Below are positions 16,815 to 24,266 of a DNA stretch of 64,000 nucleotides, piece by piece. The notes under the pieces were generated by a model. It ran no database searches. It worked only from the letters and a program-made list of their open reading frames with translations, and had not been told where the DNA came from. Source of the DNA: SOIL31 sp964636815 (GTDB taxonomy: Bacteria > Babelota > Babeliae > Babelales > Vermiphilaceae). The DNA is taken from the NCBI GenBank assembly GCA_964636815.1, contig CAZWTF010000003.1, forward strand, positions 62,001 through 126,000, in the 5' to 3' direction. Position numbers and translations under genes: made by a program. The stretch's first letter is position 1. Each line of letters opens with the position of its first letter.

Positions 16815-17264
16815 ATGAAGCGAATGGGTTTTAGTTTAATAGAGTTGATGGTTGTTGTTGCAATTATAGCTTTTCTTGCAATGATTGCAGTTCCTAATTT
16901 TAATCGTTTTCTGGCAAAAGCAAAACGTGCTGAAGCGTATATGAATTTAAGTTCTATTTATGCTGCGCAAAAAGCATATTATGCAGAACATGGAAAGTAT
17001 TCAGATATTTTGAGTGGTGAAGGTGGAATTGGCTGGAAGCCGGAAGGTAAAACATATTATACGTATGGTTTTGCAGGTGTAGATGGAAGAAATCATTTTG
17101 TAGGAAAATTAGGAGCGTCAGGTTCTCAGCTGCAAGGTTCACGTGCTGATAAAAATGGATTTGTTGCAGTTGCTGCAGGTGATATTGATGGCGATGGTGA
17201 TGTGGATATTTTAACAGTGGATGAGAATAACAATGTTGTTATTGCTCATGATGATTTAATCTAA
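16815..17264 (+). CDS. Type IV pilin-like protein with calcium-loop motif
   Basis: A 149-residue prepilin. The class III signal is MKRMG-FSLIELMVVVAI: cleavage after G5 gives a mature protein starting with Phe and with Glu at position 5. The C-terminal half is globular and contains DIDGDGDVD (123-131), a DxDxDG-type calcium-binding loop. It has a strong ribosome site (AAGGGAG). The processing peptidase is encoded at 18763-19512, and a PilB-type ATPase near 59 kb. It could be a major pilin or a pseudopilin. A shared terminator follows. Confidence 0.9.
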   Translation: MKRMGFSLIELMVVVAIIAFLAMIAVPNFNRFLAKAKRAEAYMNLSSIYAAQKAYYAEHGKYSDILSGEGGIGWKPEGKTYYTYGFAGVDGRNHFVGKLGASGSQLQGSRADKNGFVAVAAGDIDGDGDVDILTVDENNNVVIAHDDLI

Positions 17265-17276
17265 GTTTAGTAATAA

Positions 17277-17319
17277 AAAAAAGATACCGCTTGTTTAAAA
17301 ACAGGCGGTATCTTTTTTT
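17277..17319. terminator. Bidirectional intrinsic terminator
   Basis: GATACCGC and GCGGTATC pair around an AT-rich loop, with A and T runs on the two flanks. It serves both the pilin gene and the convergent collagen-like gene. Confidence 0.88.
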
Positions 17320-17332
17320 GTTTGTATCTTAA

Positions 17333-18709
17333 TTATGCAAGTCGCTCTATAGACATAGCGGCATTGACCGTTGCAACCGATCCACCCAGAGATGTTGTGA
17401 GCGTAATTGCACCTGCTGATGTATGGTTAACAAGTGTAATTGCAGCTCCAGCGGGCACGGTAATAATTGCTTGCCCTACTGTTTCACTGTTTGCTACACC
17501 CGTACCGTATGTTGTACTTGTATTTGCAACGCCATTAACAAATATAGTAAATTGATTCGCTGCTGTCCCTGATACAATAAAGTCAAATTTATATGTACCT
17601 GCGTTGGTTAGAGTAGTTGTAGCGGTACCAACTGTATGTGAAATAGCTCCAAAAAACGGACCGTTTAAACCAAATGTTACTGCACTTTCTAACCCAACAA
17701 CTTGAGCTGTGGTGTTATAAATATATGCGTATTCAGCTATGGTTACGCCAGTTGCGCCAGTTGCACCAGTTGCCCCAGTTGGTCCCGTAAAACCAGTTGC
17801 ACCAGTGGCACCATTGAGTCCATTTGTACCATTTGCTCCTGTTGCTCCCGTTGCTCCATTAGCGCCAGTAGGACCAGTTGGGCCAGTTGCCCCAGTACGA
17901 CCAGTTGCTCCAGTTGCTCCATTTAATCCGTTCAAACCATTAGCGCCAGTAGGGCCGGTAGGACCAGTTGCTCCAATGCTACCAGATCCTCCAGGACCAG
18001 TTGCTCCGGTTGCGCCAGTTGCTCCGGTTGCTCCAGCACCAGTTGCCCCAGTAGGGCCAGTAGGACCAGTTGCTCCAATACTTCCAGATCCCCCAGGGCC
18101 AGTTGCACCAGTAGCTCCTGTTGATCCTGTAGCGCCAGTAGGACCGGTAGGACCAGTTGCTCCAGTTGTTCCGCGATGTCCCTTTTCACCTCTTTTGCCA
18201 CGAGGAGCTTGGCAACATTGTTTGATAGCGGCGCATTCACGAGCTTTTTCAAGTATATGACAAAATTTTTCGTGTGATATCTCTTTTTTGTGATTTTTAT
18301 GTTTTGTTACATGTTTTTTACGTGTCAGTTTGCTGAGCAATACGCCATTGCGTAAATCGTCTGAATAGTTATTTAAATAATCTAAAATTATTTGTGCTTC
18401 ATCTTTGCTTGCAAAACAGTTAGTAAGATCTTCGATGTATTGGATACAATCAAGCGTTGCTTTTGCAGCAATTGCATGGGAAACGATATTTATATTGTTT
18501 TGTGTAGCATGGTATATAGTTTTGAATTCCTCTGTGTAATCTTCAGGATTGATTGTGTCATGCACAAAGTTGATAATTGCTTGGAATTTGATTGGCAAGT
18601 GAGCTATATCAACGACTGATTGTGGCTCACATTCTGTTGGAATGGTGTATGTATACGTCGTCATGATCTGTGCGCATAAAAGAAAGCGCAACAATTTTTT
18701 GGACAGCAT
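17333..18709 (-). CDS. Collagen-like protein with BclA-type C-terminal domain
   Basis: A secreted protein of 458 residues. I start at the ATG at 18709, which has AAGGAG 8 bases upstream; an ATG at 18742 is in frame but has no such site. After a signal peptide there is a helical region of about 150 residues. Residues about 170-322 are some 50 Gly-X-Y triplets, mostly GATGPT and GANGLN types with two GPGGSGSIGATGPTGPTGA blocks, and opening with the charged GKRGEKGHRG. The last 136 residues match the trimerising TNF/C1q-like C-terminal domain of Bacillus BclA (AEYAYIYNTTAQVV, GTYKFDFIVSG, SIERLA). The expected structure is a trimeric surface fibre with a globular tip. Confidence 0.92.
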   Translation of the reverse strand: MLSKKLLRFLLCAQIMTTYTYTIPTECEPQSVVDIAHLPIKFQAIINFVHDTINPEDYTEEFKTIYHATQNNINIVSHAIAAKATLDCIQYIEDLTNCFASKDEAQIILDYLNNYSDDLRNGVLLSKLTRKKHVTKHKNHKKEISHEKFCHILEKARECAAIKQCCQAPRGKRGEKGHRGTTGATGPTGPTGATGSTGATGATGPGGSGSIGATGPTGPTGATGAGATGATGATGATGPGGSGSIGATGPTGPTGANGLNGLNGATGATGRTGATGPTGPTGANGATGATGANGTNGLNGATGATGFTGPTGATGATGATGVTIAEYAYIYNTTAQVVGLESAVTFGLNGPFFGAISHTVGTATTTLTNAGTYKFDFIVSGTAANQFTIFVNGVANTSTTYGTGVANSETVGQAIITVPAGAAITLVNHTSAGAITLTTSLGGSVATVNAAMSIERLA

Positions 18710-18762
18710 TTTAAAACTCCTTTTTTTTATAATTACTTCCAAAAATAGAGATTACTTTTATT

Positions 18763-19512
18763 TTATGCAAGAAAAAGTTGTGAGAAGATCTGTTTTTGAG
18801 CAAGCACAAATAACAATGCGCCGAAAGCAAGAAATGGACCAAATGGGATTTTTAAATTGTGAAAAGAATGATCGTTGTTTGATAAAAAAAGTGTACTTAT
18901 TCCGTATAAAGAACCAATCATAGATCCAAGCGTGATACTTATCCAGCACCCAAGTATTCCGGTAAATGATCCTATAAATAGCATGAGATCAAAATCTCCT
19001 TGCCCTATACCATTTTGATTCCGTAGAGATTTGAAAATGTAATTAATACTCAATAAAAAGAAGTATCCAAAGAGTGCGCCAGATATACTTTCTTTCAGAG
19101 AAAGTGGTAGTAAACCATAGACGCTGAATGCGCAACCAAGCGGAGCTAAAAAAATAGTCATAAAACGTGAAATGAGCATCGTTTCTATATCTGAACGAAT
19201 GGTAACGATGAGTGCAGAAAAAAATATGAAATAAGCAAAAAAATAATGCGTTGGAACAGTGATATATAACAATGAGAGTGCAATGGCTGTGAAGATTTCA
19301 ATAAAAGGATAGAGCACGGAAATGCGTTGATGGCAGTTGCGACATTTTCCACCAAGAAGCAACCATGAAATAACAGGTATATTGTCATACCAAACAATTA
19401 ATGAATGGCAGCGTGGGCATGATGATCGAGGAGTTATGATAGATTGGTTTTTAATAAGGCGATACGCAAGAACATTTAAAAATGATCCCCAGCAGAGAAA
19501 AAAAGGAATCAA
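18763..19512 (-). CDS. pilD: Prepilin peptidase / N-methyltransferase
   Basis: Cleaves type IV prepilin leaders and methylates the new N-terminus, in the inner membrane. The 249-residue protein begins GSFLNVLAYRL. The zinc motifs C32/C35 and C57/C60 mark the methyltransferase part. The two protease aspartates are D108 in SDIETMLIS and D173 in GQGDFDLML. It has about seven membrane segments. It is encoded near the pilin, which is its likely substrate, and lies 14 bases downstream of rbfA in the same direction. Confidence 0.93.
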   Translation of the reverse strand: MIPFFLCWGSFLNVLAYRLIKNQSIITPRSSCPRCHSLIVWYDNIPVISWLLLGGKCRNCHQRISVLYPFIEIFTAIALSLLYITVPTHYFFAYFIFFSALIVTIRSDIETMLISRFMTIFLAPLGCAFSVYGLLPLSLKESISGALFGYFFLLSINYIFKSLRNQNGIGQGDFDLMLFIGSFTGILGCWISITLGSMIGSLYGISTLFLSNNDHSFHNLKIPFGPFLAFGALLFVLAQKQIFSQLFLA

Positions 19513-19526
19513 AAAATAATAAGGAA

Positions 19527-19895
19527 TTATAATTTTCCTTCTGCCTTTAACGTATCAAGTAGTTGGTTAATTTTTTCTACTTTTTCGTAATCTTTATCAT
19601 AACGGAAAATAAGATTTGGCGTATAACGACCGTGTGATGTTTTTGCTAAGGCTGAGCGCATTGAAGGTTTGTAAAGAATCAACGTTGGCAGTTTTTCTTC
19701 AAATTCAGGTCGGCCATTTGTTGCAAGAAATAAAACAACACATGTTCCGCCATCAGAAGAAAGCTGCACTCTGTTGATGAATAAACCATTAAGGGATGAC
19801 TCATCAATGGTAATTTGTCGAAAGAGCTTAGAGACTTCCTGATAAAAATAGGACTCTTTTTGTGCTTTTCTTATTTCTTGCTGTTGTTTGCTCAT
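19527..19895 (-). CDS. rbfA: Ribosome-binding factor A
   Basis: A 122-residue KH-domain protein that helps mature the 30S subunit. The central VQLSSDGGTCVVLF, the KPSMRSALAKT region and HGRYTPNLIFRYD fit the family, and the length is normal. It follows rpsU by 5 bases, so the two ribosomal genes are likely co-transcribed with pilD. Confidence 0.87.
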   Translation of the reverse strand: MSKQQQEIRKAQKESYFYQEVSKLFRQITIDESSLNGLFINRVQLSSDGGTCVVLFLATNGRPEFEEKLPTLILYKPSMRSALAKTSHGRYTPNLIFRYDKDYEKVEKINQLLDTLKAEGKL

Positions 19896-19900
19896 AATGA

Positions 19901-20119
19901 TTAGTCTTTAGGTGCTGTGCCTGCAGTGACCATGCGCATCATGTTTTGTTTGATTGCACGAACAAGGCGTTTTCTTCTTTTTTGAGTAGTAGATTCAAAG
20001 TAAACAGTACGTTTCATATCGCGAACGATACCTTCACGTTCAATTTTCTTTTTTAATTGTCTGAGAGCTTTATCGATGTGTCCACTGACAGATATTTCGA
20101 TATTTGATTTCTTTGACAT
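19901..20119 (-). CDS. rpsU: 30S ribosomal protein bS21
   Basis: The small basic protein of the 30S platform. ALRQLKKKIEREGIVRDMKR and YFESTTQKRRKRL are typical of bS21. I start at the ATG at 20119 (72 residues), with AAGGTGG upstream; the frame is open further up, but that extension is unlike the family. Confidence 0.9.
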   Translation of the reverse strand: MSKKSNIEISVSGHIDKALRQLKKKIEREGIVRDMKRTVYFESTTQKRRKRLVRAIKQNMMRMVTAGTAPKD

Positions 20120-20292
20120 AGTTAAGCAGCCACCTTTTGTTAAAATTTTAAAAACTTTTAAATTTCTATATTCATTCTGCCGTGTCTCATACTGCTTGCC
20201 TTTAAGCACCTTATTAGGGGAGGTTCAAAGGGTCAGAAGATAGAGGATGAGGAATGATTACCTATTATAATACTGTACTTTCCGTCTACTGT

Positions 20293-21810
20293 CTAGAAGG
20301 TTACGTTTAAACCAGCCATAATTGTTGAACTTCGGTATGCGTTACGCTGAGAGAACGGTATTTGCCATAAAAAGCCAAGGCCAATGTTTGGCGATAAATC
20401 GTAGTTAAAGCCAGCATTGCCAAGTTTTACCTTAAAGCTTGAGATGCATTCAAGTAGTTCAGGAACAAAGGCAGGATCTGGATTTTTAAGGCAATACTCA
20501 TCTTTATGGTGATCAAGAACAAACCATTCAAAGTACATAGAAAGGTTGTCTACAAAATGGTATGCAGCAATACGAGCGCCAAAGTACCAGTTGTCTCCGG
20601 GTTGTATTGATACGTCTGTTGAGAATGGAAAGAGATTTGTCTGGAATTCATTGTTTGGTATTGGCATGTTGCAGAAGCTTTTTGAAAAGAAGTGGGTGTA
20701 TCCAACTTCTCCACCAATTTCTATAGTTTCTTTGAAGTCAAAGTTAATTCCTGCGGTGAAACCAGCGCTTGAATGGCCATTATTACCAAAAGGTGCAGAG
20801 AAAAATTTATGACTAGTTTCTGTTTTTCCAGGGGAGAAACTTCCTCCTCCTTCTAAATAAGGAATGCATAAGAATTTTGCCCAGCTGTTATCAGCATCTT
20901 CATTGATAGCAAATGCATGTCGCCAGTAAGCATATATTCGGGTTTCTTCTGCTGAAGTTTTGATAAAGTCGCATAAATCAATATTGCTTTGTTCAGCTAT
21001 TTTATCGAGCTGTTCCATAAGAAAATGTTGGACATCATTTTTACTTTGCAGCGTAGGGGTTAATGGTTCAAATGTGTTGGCTTCATTAGCTGTTAAGTTA
21101 AAAGTTGCTTCACGCACTTGACGAATGGTAGCAACACCTGTTTGTAAACGTATACCAAAATCATAACCGCCTATAGCCATATCAAAACGAACGCCGCGTT
21201 TTCTGTATTTAAGAGGGAAAGAGAAGTAGCCATAAAGTTGATGGGGGTCAATATTGGCTTCACTGTTGTAACCTTTAACACTGCATTGTGAATTTGGGTC
21301 TTCACACGGTGGCAAAGAAGGTTCTGTGAAAAATTTTTTATATGCATCTAACAAAGCTGGTTTGTTTGCAAAAGCTTCAGCCGCAGTTGTTGCGCCTTCA
21401 GGCCAGATATTATTGGTGTTATAAAGTAATGGAATCATACCTGTTCTGCCAGTTAAATCTCCAAGGGGAGTATCAAGAATTGGATTACCACAATCATCCA
21501 CAAAAGTGCAGGGTACTACCGTGTGCGATCCTTTGATGGTTTTTCCGCGATCAGCGTTTTGAGCAAAAGGAGAGATAGAAAGTGTAAAATGATTACCTTT
21601 TCTTTCAGCCCAATCGTACTCTTTGTATTCCAGTTGTTTTTTTGTCAGTAAGTGAAGATCATCCCAATTGAGCGTAGAAAATACCGGCATGGGATCATTT
21701 TTAGCAAGAGATGTTAAGTCTGCGTGTATTGGTAGATGTATCGTGGAGAGCATACAGATGAGTAAGGTGAGTAAGTGTGGTATTATATTTGTTTGTTTAT
21801 CGCGAAGCAT
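20293..21810 (-). CDS. Predicted outer-membrane beta-barrel protein
   Basis: A secreted protein of about 505 residues. The ATG at 21810 has AAGGAATCTT upstream and opens onto a signal peptide ending near PIHA-D. Alternating hydrophobic strands with aromatic girdles dominate the C-terminal half, which ends in a terminal Phe (IMAGLNVTF), typical of barrels recognised by BamA. It contains APFGNNGH, also seen as KPTGNNGH in the barrel protein at 37735-39585, so the two are probably related. There are ten or so cysteines, in pairs such as PCTFVDDC and CEDPNSQC. The role may be porin or surface antigen; no named family was recognised. Confidence 0.75.
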   Translation of the reverse strand: MLRDKQTNIIPHLLTLLICMLSTIHLPIHADLTSLAKNDPMPVFSTLNWDDLHLLTKKQLEYKEYDWAERKGNHFTLSISPFAQNADRGKTIKGSHTVVPCTFVDDCGNPILDTPLGDLTGRTGMIPLLYNTNNIWPEGATTAAEAFANKPALLDAYKKFFTEPSLPPCEDPNSQCSVKGYNSEANIDPHQLYGYFSFPLKYRKRGVRFDMAIGGYDFGIRLQTGVATIRQVREATFNLTANEANTFEPLTPTLQSKNDVQHFLMEQLDKIAEQSNIDLCDFIKTSAEETRIYAYWRHAFAINEDADNSWAKFLCIPYLEGGGSFSPGKTETSHKFFSAPFGNNGHSSAGFTAGINFDFKETIEIGGEVGYTHFFSKSFCNMPIPNNEFQTNLFPFSTDVSIQPGDNWYFGARIAAYHFVDNLSMYFEWFVLDHHKDEYCLKNPDPAFVPELLECISSFKVKLGNAGFNYDLSPNIGLGFLWQIPFSQRNAYRSSTIMAGLNVTF

Positions 21811-21851
21811 AAGATTCCTTTTTTTTGTTCTCTGAAAAAACAAATCATCTA

Positions 21852-21881
21852 TTTATATCATTGTTACGGTGACACAGTCAA
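21852..21881 (-). promoter_or_regulatory. Sigma-70-type promoter of the outer-membrane protein gene
   Basis: On the minus strand, TTGACT (21876-21881) is followed after 18 bases by TATAAA (21852-21857), about 42 bases before the ATG at 21810. Confidence 0.65.
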
Positions 21882-21989
21882 CTTTACACCGTATTAGATG
21901 TAATGTATATCCATCAACCTTACATATTGCGTTAAAAGAAAAAAAGAGATACCATAAAAGTGAGCTAATACTACATATTTATAGGTATC

Positions 21990-22247
21990 ATGGAATCATT
22001 ATATTGTTCTTATTATCAAGCGAATGTTCAGCGTGAATTGTGTTTGTATGCTGTTGCAGCATTGCGTAGCTATGAGCATCTTGCCTTTGATCGTACATTA
22101 GATCCAGAAACAAGTTTGTTTGAGTTTTTTGTTCCAACATCAACAGAAGAATATTTTTTGACCCTCATGACTCATTTACAGTCAGAGGGCTTTATATATA
22201 ATCTTAAAAAATTACCTAATCGTTTAATTAATTCAGATCAGCTGTAA
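21990..22247 (+). CDS. Small conserved-looking protein, possibly DUF4911-like
   Basis: An 85-residue protein with no signal peptide or membrane segment. The C-terminal half (LFEFFVPTSTEEYFLTLMTH to LKKLPNRL) recalls small DUF4911-type proteins, but the match is weak. It overlaps the end of the convergent gltX gene by 15 bases. No function can be given. Confidence 0.5.
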   Translation: MESLYCSYYQANVQRELCLYAVAALRSYEHLAFDRTLDPETSLFEFFVPTSTEEYFLTLMTHLQSEGFIYNLKKLPNRLINSDQL

Positions 22248-23675
22248 AGCTTTTTCAATTCTTTTCAAGGCTTCTGGGCCATGAAGCATAGTAACAAGCT
22301 CATGGATGCCTGGGCCATTTGTTTTACCAATCATAGCTAAACGCAAGAACCAAAAGAGTTCTTTTAAAGGTAGCGCATTGTTTTTTGCAGCCAATTTTAT
22401 TTGTGGTGCAAAATCATCTGTATTGCTGAGCAAAAGATTTTTGTGTTCAGTAATGATTGCTTTGAGTGGAGCATATGCTGTTTGTGGTATGCATGCTTCA
22501 ATATCAACAAGCATTATATTTGGTGCGGTAAAATAAAATTCAAGAGCATTAACAACATCACATGTCGTTGTTAATTCTGATTTTATGGTTTGAACAAGAT
22601 TAGTCAGAATTGCATCATCAAGATTTTTTACTTTATCGCCGTATGCAGTTTCTAGATATGGACGGCATTGTGCTGTTAACTGTTCTGGTGTGTAACGGTT
22701 AATCCAGCTTTTGTTAATCCATTTTAATTTTTCAATATCATATGTTATATGGCTTGATGCGTTGATAGAATTGAAATTAAAATTGGTAGCAAGAGTATCA
22801 AGTGGCATAATTTCATCTTTAAATGATCCACCGATAATAGAAACGTAATTTGCAACGGCTTCAGGTAAAAAGCCACCATCTTTTAAGTCTCGTAATGAAA
22901 AACCAAAGTCACGTTTGGAAAGTTTTTTTCCTTCCAGGTTAACTAAGATTGGCAAATGCCAGTATATTGGTAGTTGTGCATTGATTCCATGAAAAAGAGC
23001 AGCTTGGTTTGCAGTGTTGGAAAGATGATCTGCTCCACGGAAAACGTGTGAAATTTCCATGAGGTAATCATCAACAAAGTTTGCAAATATGAAGGTAAAA
23101 CTACCGTCTTTACGTGTAATTGCAAAATCAGAAAAATTACTCATATCAAATGTAATATTGCCATATGCTAGATCGGTAATAGTGATAGAAAGGTTATGAT
23201 CACATTTAAAACGCCAAATATATGGCACTTGTTCTGTTAGCAGGCGATCAATTTCTGTTTGAGGCAGAGTTAAACAAGTACGATCGTAGCGTGGAGGTAA
23301 CTTAAGCGCTTGTTGTCTGAGGCGTTTTTTTTCTAATTCTTGTTCTGTACAAAAGCAACGATAAATGAGTTTTTTTTCTTCAAAAACTGTGCGTTGTTGT
23401 TCATAAAGATCAGTGCGTTCTGATTGATAGTATGGAATGCATGGTCCGCCAACGTGAGGACCTTCATCATATGTAATACCTAACCATGTAAGGTCTTCAA
23501 TAATTTTTTGAGCTTCAGGATCAAACATACGCTGGGCATCGGTATCTTCAATACGAAGAATAAAGGTGCCTTCTTTTTGTTTTGCAAATAAAAAGTTGAT
23601 AAGAGCTGCGCGAACATTACCCAAATGCATCATCCCAGTAGGAGATGGGGCAAAGCGTACACGGATTTTATGCAT
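22233..23675 (-). CDS. gltX: Glutamyl-tRNA synthetase
   Basis: A class I synthetase of 480 residues, charging tRNA-Glu (and possibly tRNA-Gln in organisms that use transamidation). The HIGH-type motif is in PSPTGMMHLGN (10-20) and the KMSKS-type motif is KLSKR (251-255). RIEDTD follows the first motif as in bacterial GluRS. The C-terminal anticodon-binding helical domain is complete. Confidence 0.95.
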   Translation of the reverse strand: MHKIRVRFAPSPTGMMHLGNVRAALINFLFAKQKEGTFILRIEDTDAQRMFDPEAQKIIEDLTWLGITYDEGPHVGGPCIPYYQSERTDLYEQQRTVFEEKKLIYRCFCTEQELEKKRLRQQALKLPPRYDRTCLTLPQTEIDRLLTEQVPYIWRFKCDHNLSITITDLAYGNITFDMSNFSDFAITRKDGSFTFIFANFVDDYLMEISHVFRGADHLSNTANQAALFHGINAQLPIYWHLPILVNLEGKKLSKRDFGFSLRDLKDGGFLPEAVANYVSIIGGSFKDEIMPLDTLATNFNFNSINASSHITYDIEKLKWINKSWINRYTPEQLTAQCRPYLETAYGDKVKNLDDAILTNLVQTIKSELTTTCDVVNALEFYFTAPNIMLVDIEACIPQTAYAPLKAIITEHKNLLLSNTDDFAPQIKLAAKNNALPLKELFWFLRLAMIGKTNGPGIHELVTMLHGPEALKRIEKALQLI

Positions 23676-23770
23676 ATTTGATTTCCTTATTATGTGAATA
23701 TTACTATTTTAGTTTACTCGCAATAGTTGCAAAGTCCAGACTGCAATCTGAGACTTTTACTTAAAATTCT

Positions 23771-23799
23771 TTGACATATAGAGCCTTGGTTTGTTATTT
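23771..23799 (+). promoter_or_regulatory. Candidate promoter of the acylphosphatase-like gene
   Basis: TTGACA at 23771 is followed after 17 bases by TTATTT at 23794. The -10 match is only fair. The gene starts 33 bases further on. Confidence 0.45.
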
Positions 23800-23831
23800 T
23801 GCTCCAAAAGGTTTAGTAAGAGGGTAGAATA

Positions 23832-24110
23832 ATGAAAAAATGTTTAAAGATTACGTTGATATCGAAAATCTCGGGAGGAAACTTACGGGATTCTATTCAA
23901 GCAGTGGCAAGAAAGCTTGCTATTGAAGGGACGGTGCAAGTGAATGAGCCAAATGAGCTGGTGATTATTGCGTGCGGAGAAAAAGAAAATATTGATAATT
24001 TTCTTGACGCGGTTCACGAGGGTTTTGATGCACATGTACCGGAAGATGTTTTGGTTGAGCCGTTTTTGAAAGAAAAGGACTACCGAGGAATTTTTAGGAT
24101 CTTAGAGTAA
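23832..24110 (+). CDS. Acylphosphatase-like protein
   Basis: A 92-residue protein with the ferredoxin-like pattern of acylphosphatases: an N-terminal strand, helix RDSIQAVARKLAIEG, then TVQVNEPNELVIIACG and the helix IDNFLDAVHEG. The usual GxVQGVGFR phosphate loop is reduced to ISGGNLRD. The arginine may be retained, but the loop is otherwise unlike active enzymes, so it may bind rather than hydrolyse. It is a lone gene between gltX (divergent) and bamA. Confidence 0.6.
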   Translation: MKKCLKITLISKISGGNLRDSIQAVARKLAIEGTVQVNEPNELVIIACGEKENIDNFLDAVHEGFDAHVPEDVLVEPFLKEKDYRGIFRILE

Positions 24111-24140
24111 CCTTTTTCTTAATGGCCCTTTGTTTTAATT

Positions 24141-24175
24141 GGGGACCTCAATAAGAATATAATGAATATTGGGTG
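24141..24175. repeat. Weak relative of the dispersed palindromic element
   Basis: GGGGACCTCAATAAGAATAT begins with the same GGGGACCTCA core seen in the copy at 46702-46739, but similarity fades after about 12 bases. It lies in the intergenic region before bamA. Confidence 0.3.
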
Positions 24176-24266
24176 ACGAGGGTATGCGTAACAAACGCCA
24201 TTTATTTTGATACACTGTTGGAATGTATTTATATGAAAAGAATAATGTTTCAACAGTTGTATTTTT

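Noticed and set aside
17740..18200. Regular direct repeats that could suggest a CRISPR array
   Set aside because: The period is 9 and 18 bases in frame with Gly-X-Y codons; there are no spacers and no cas genes.
17739..18260. Long plus-strand ORF of Pro-Val-Ala repeats opposite the collagen gene
   Set aside because: It is the antisense reading of the Gly-X-Y repeats (GGN codons read as NCC), with no ribosome site; a shadow of the real gene.
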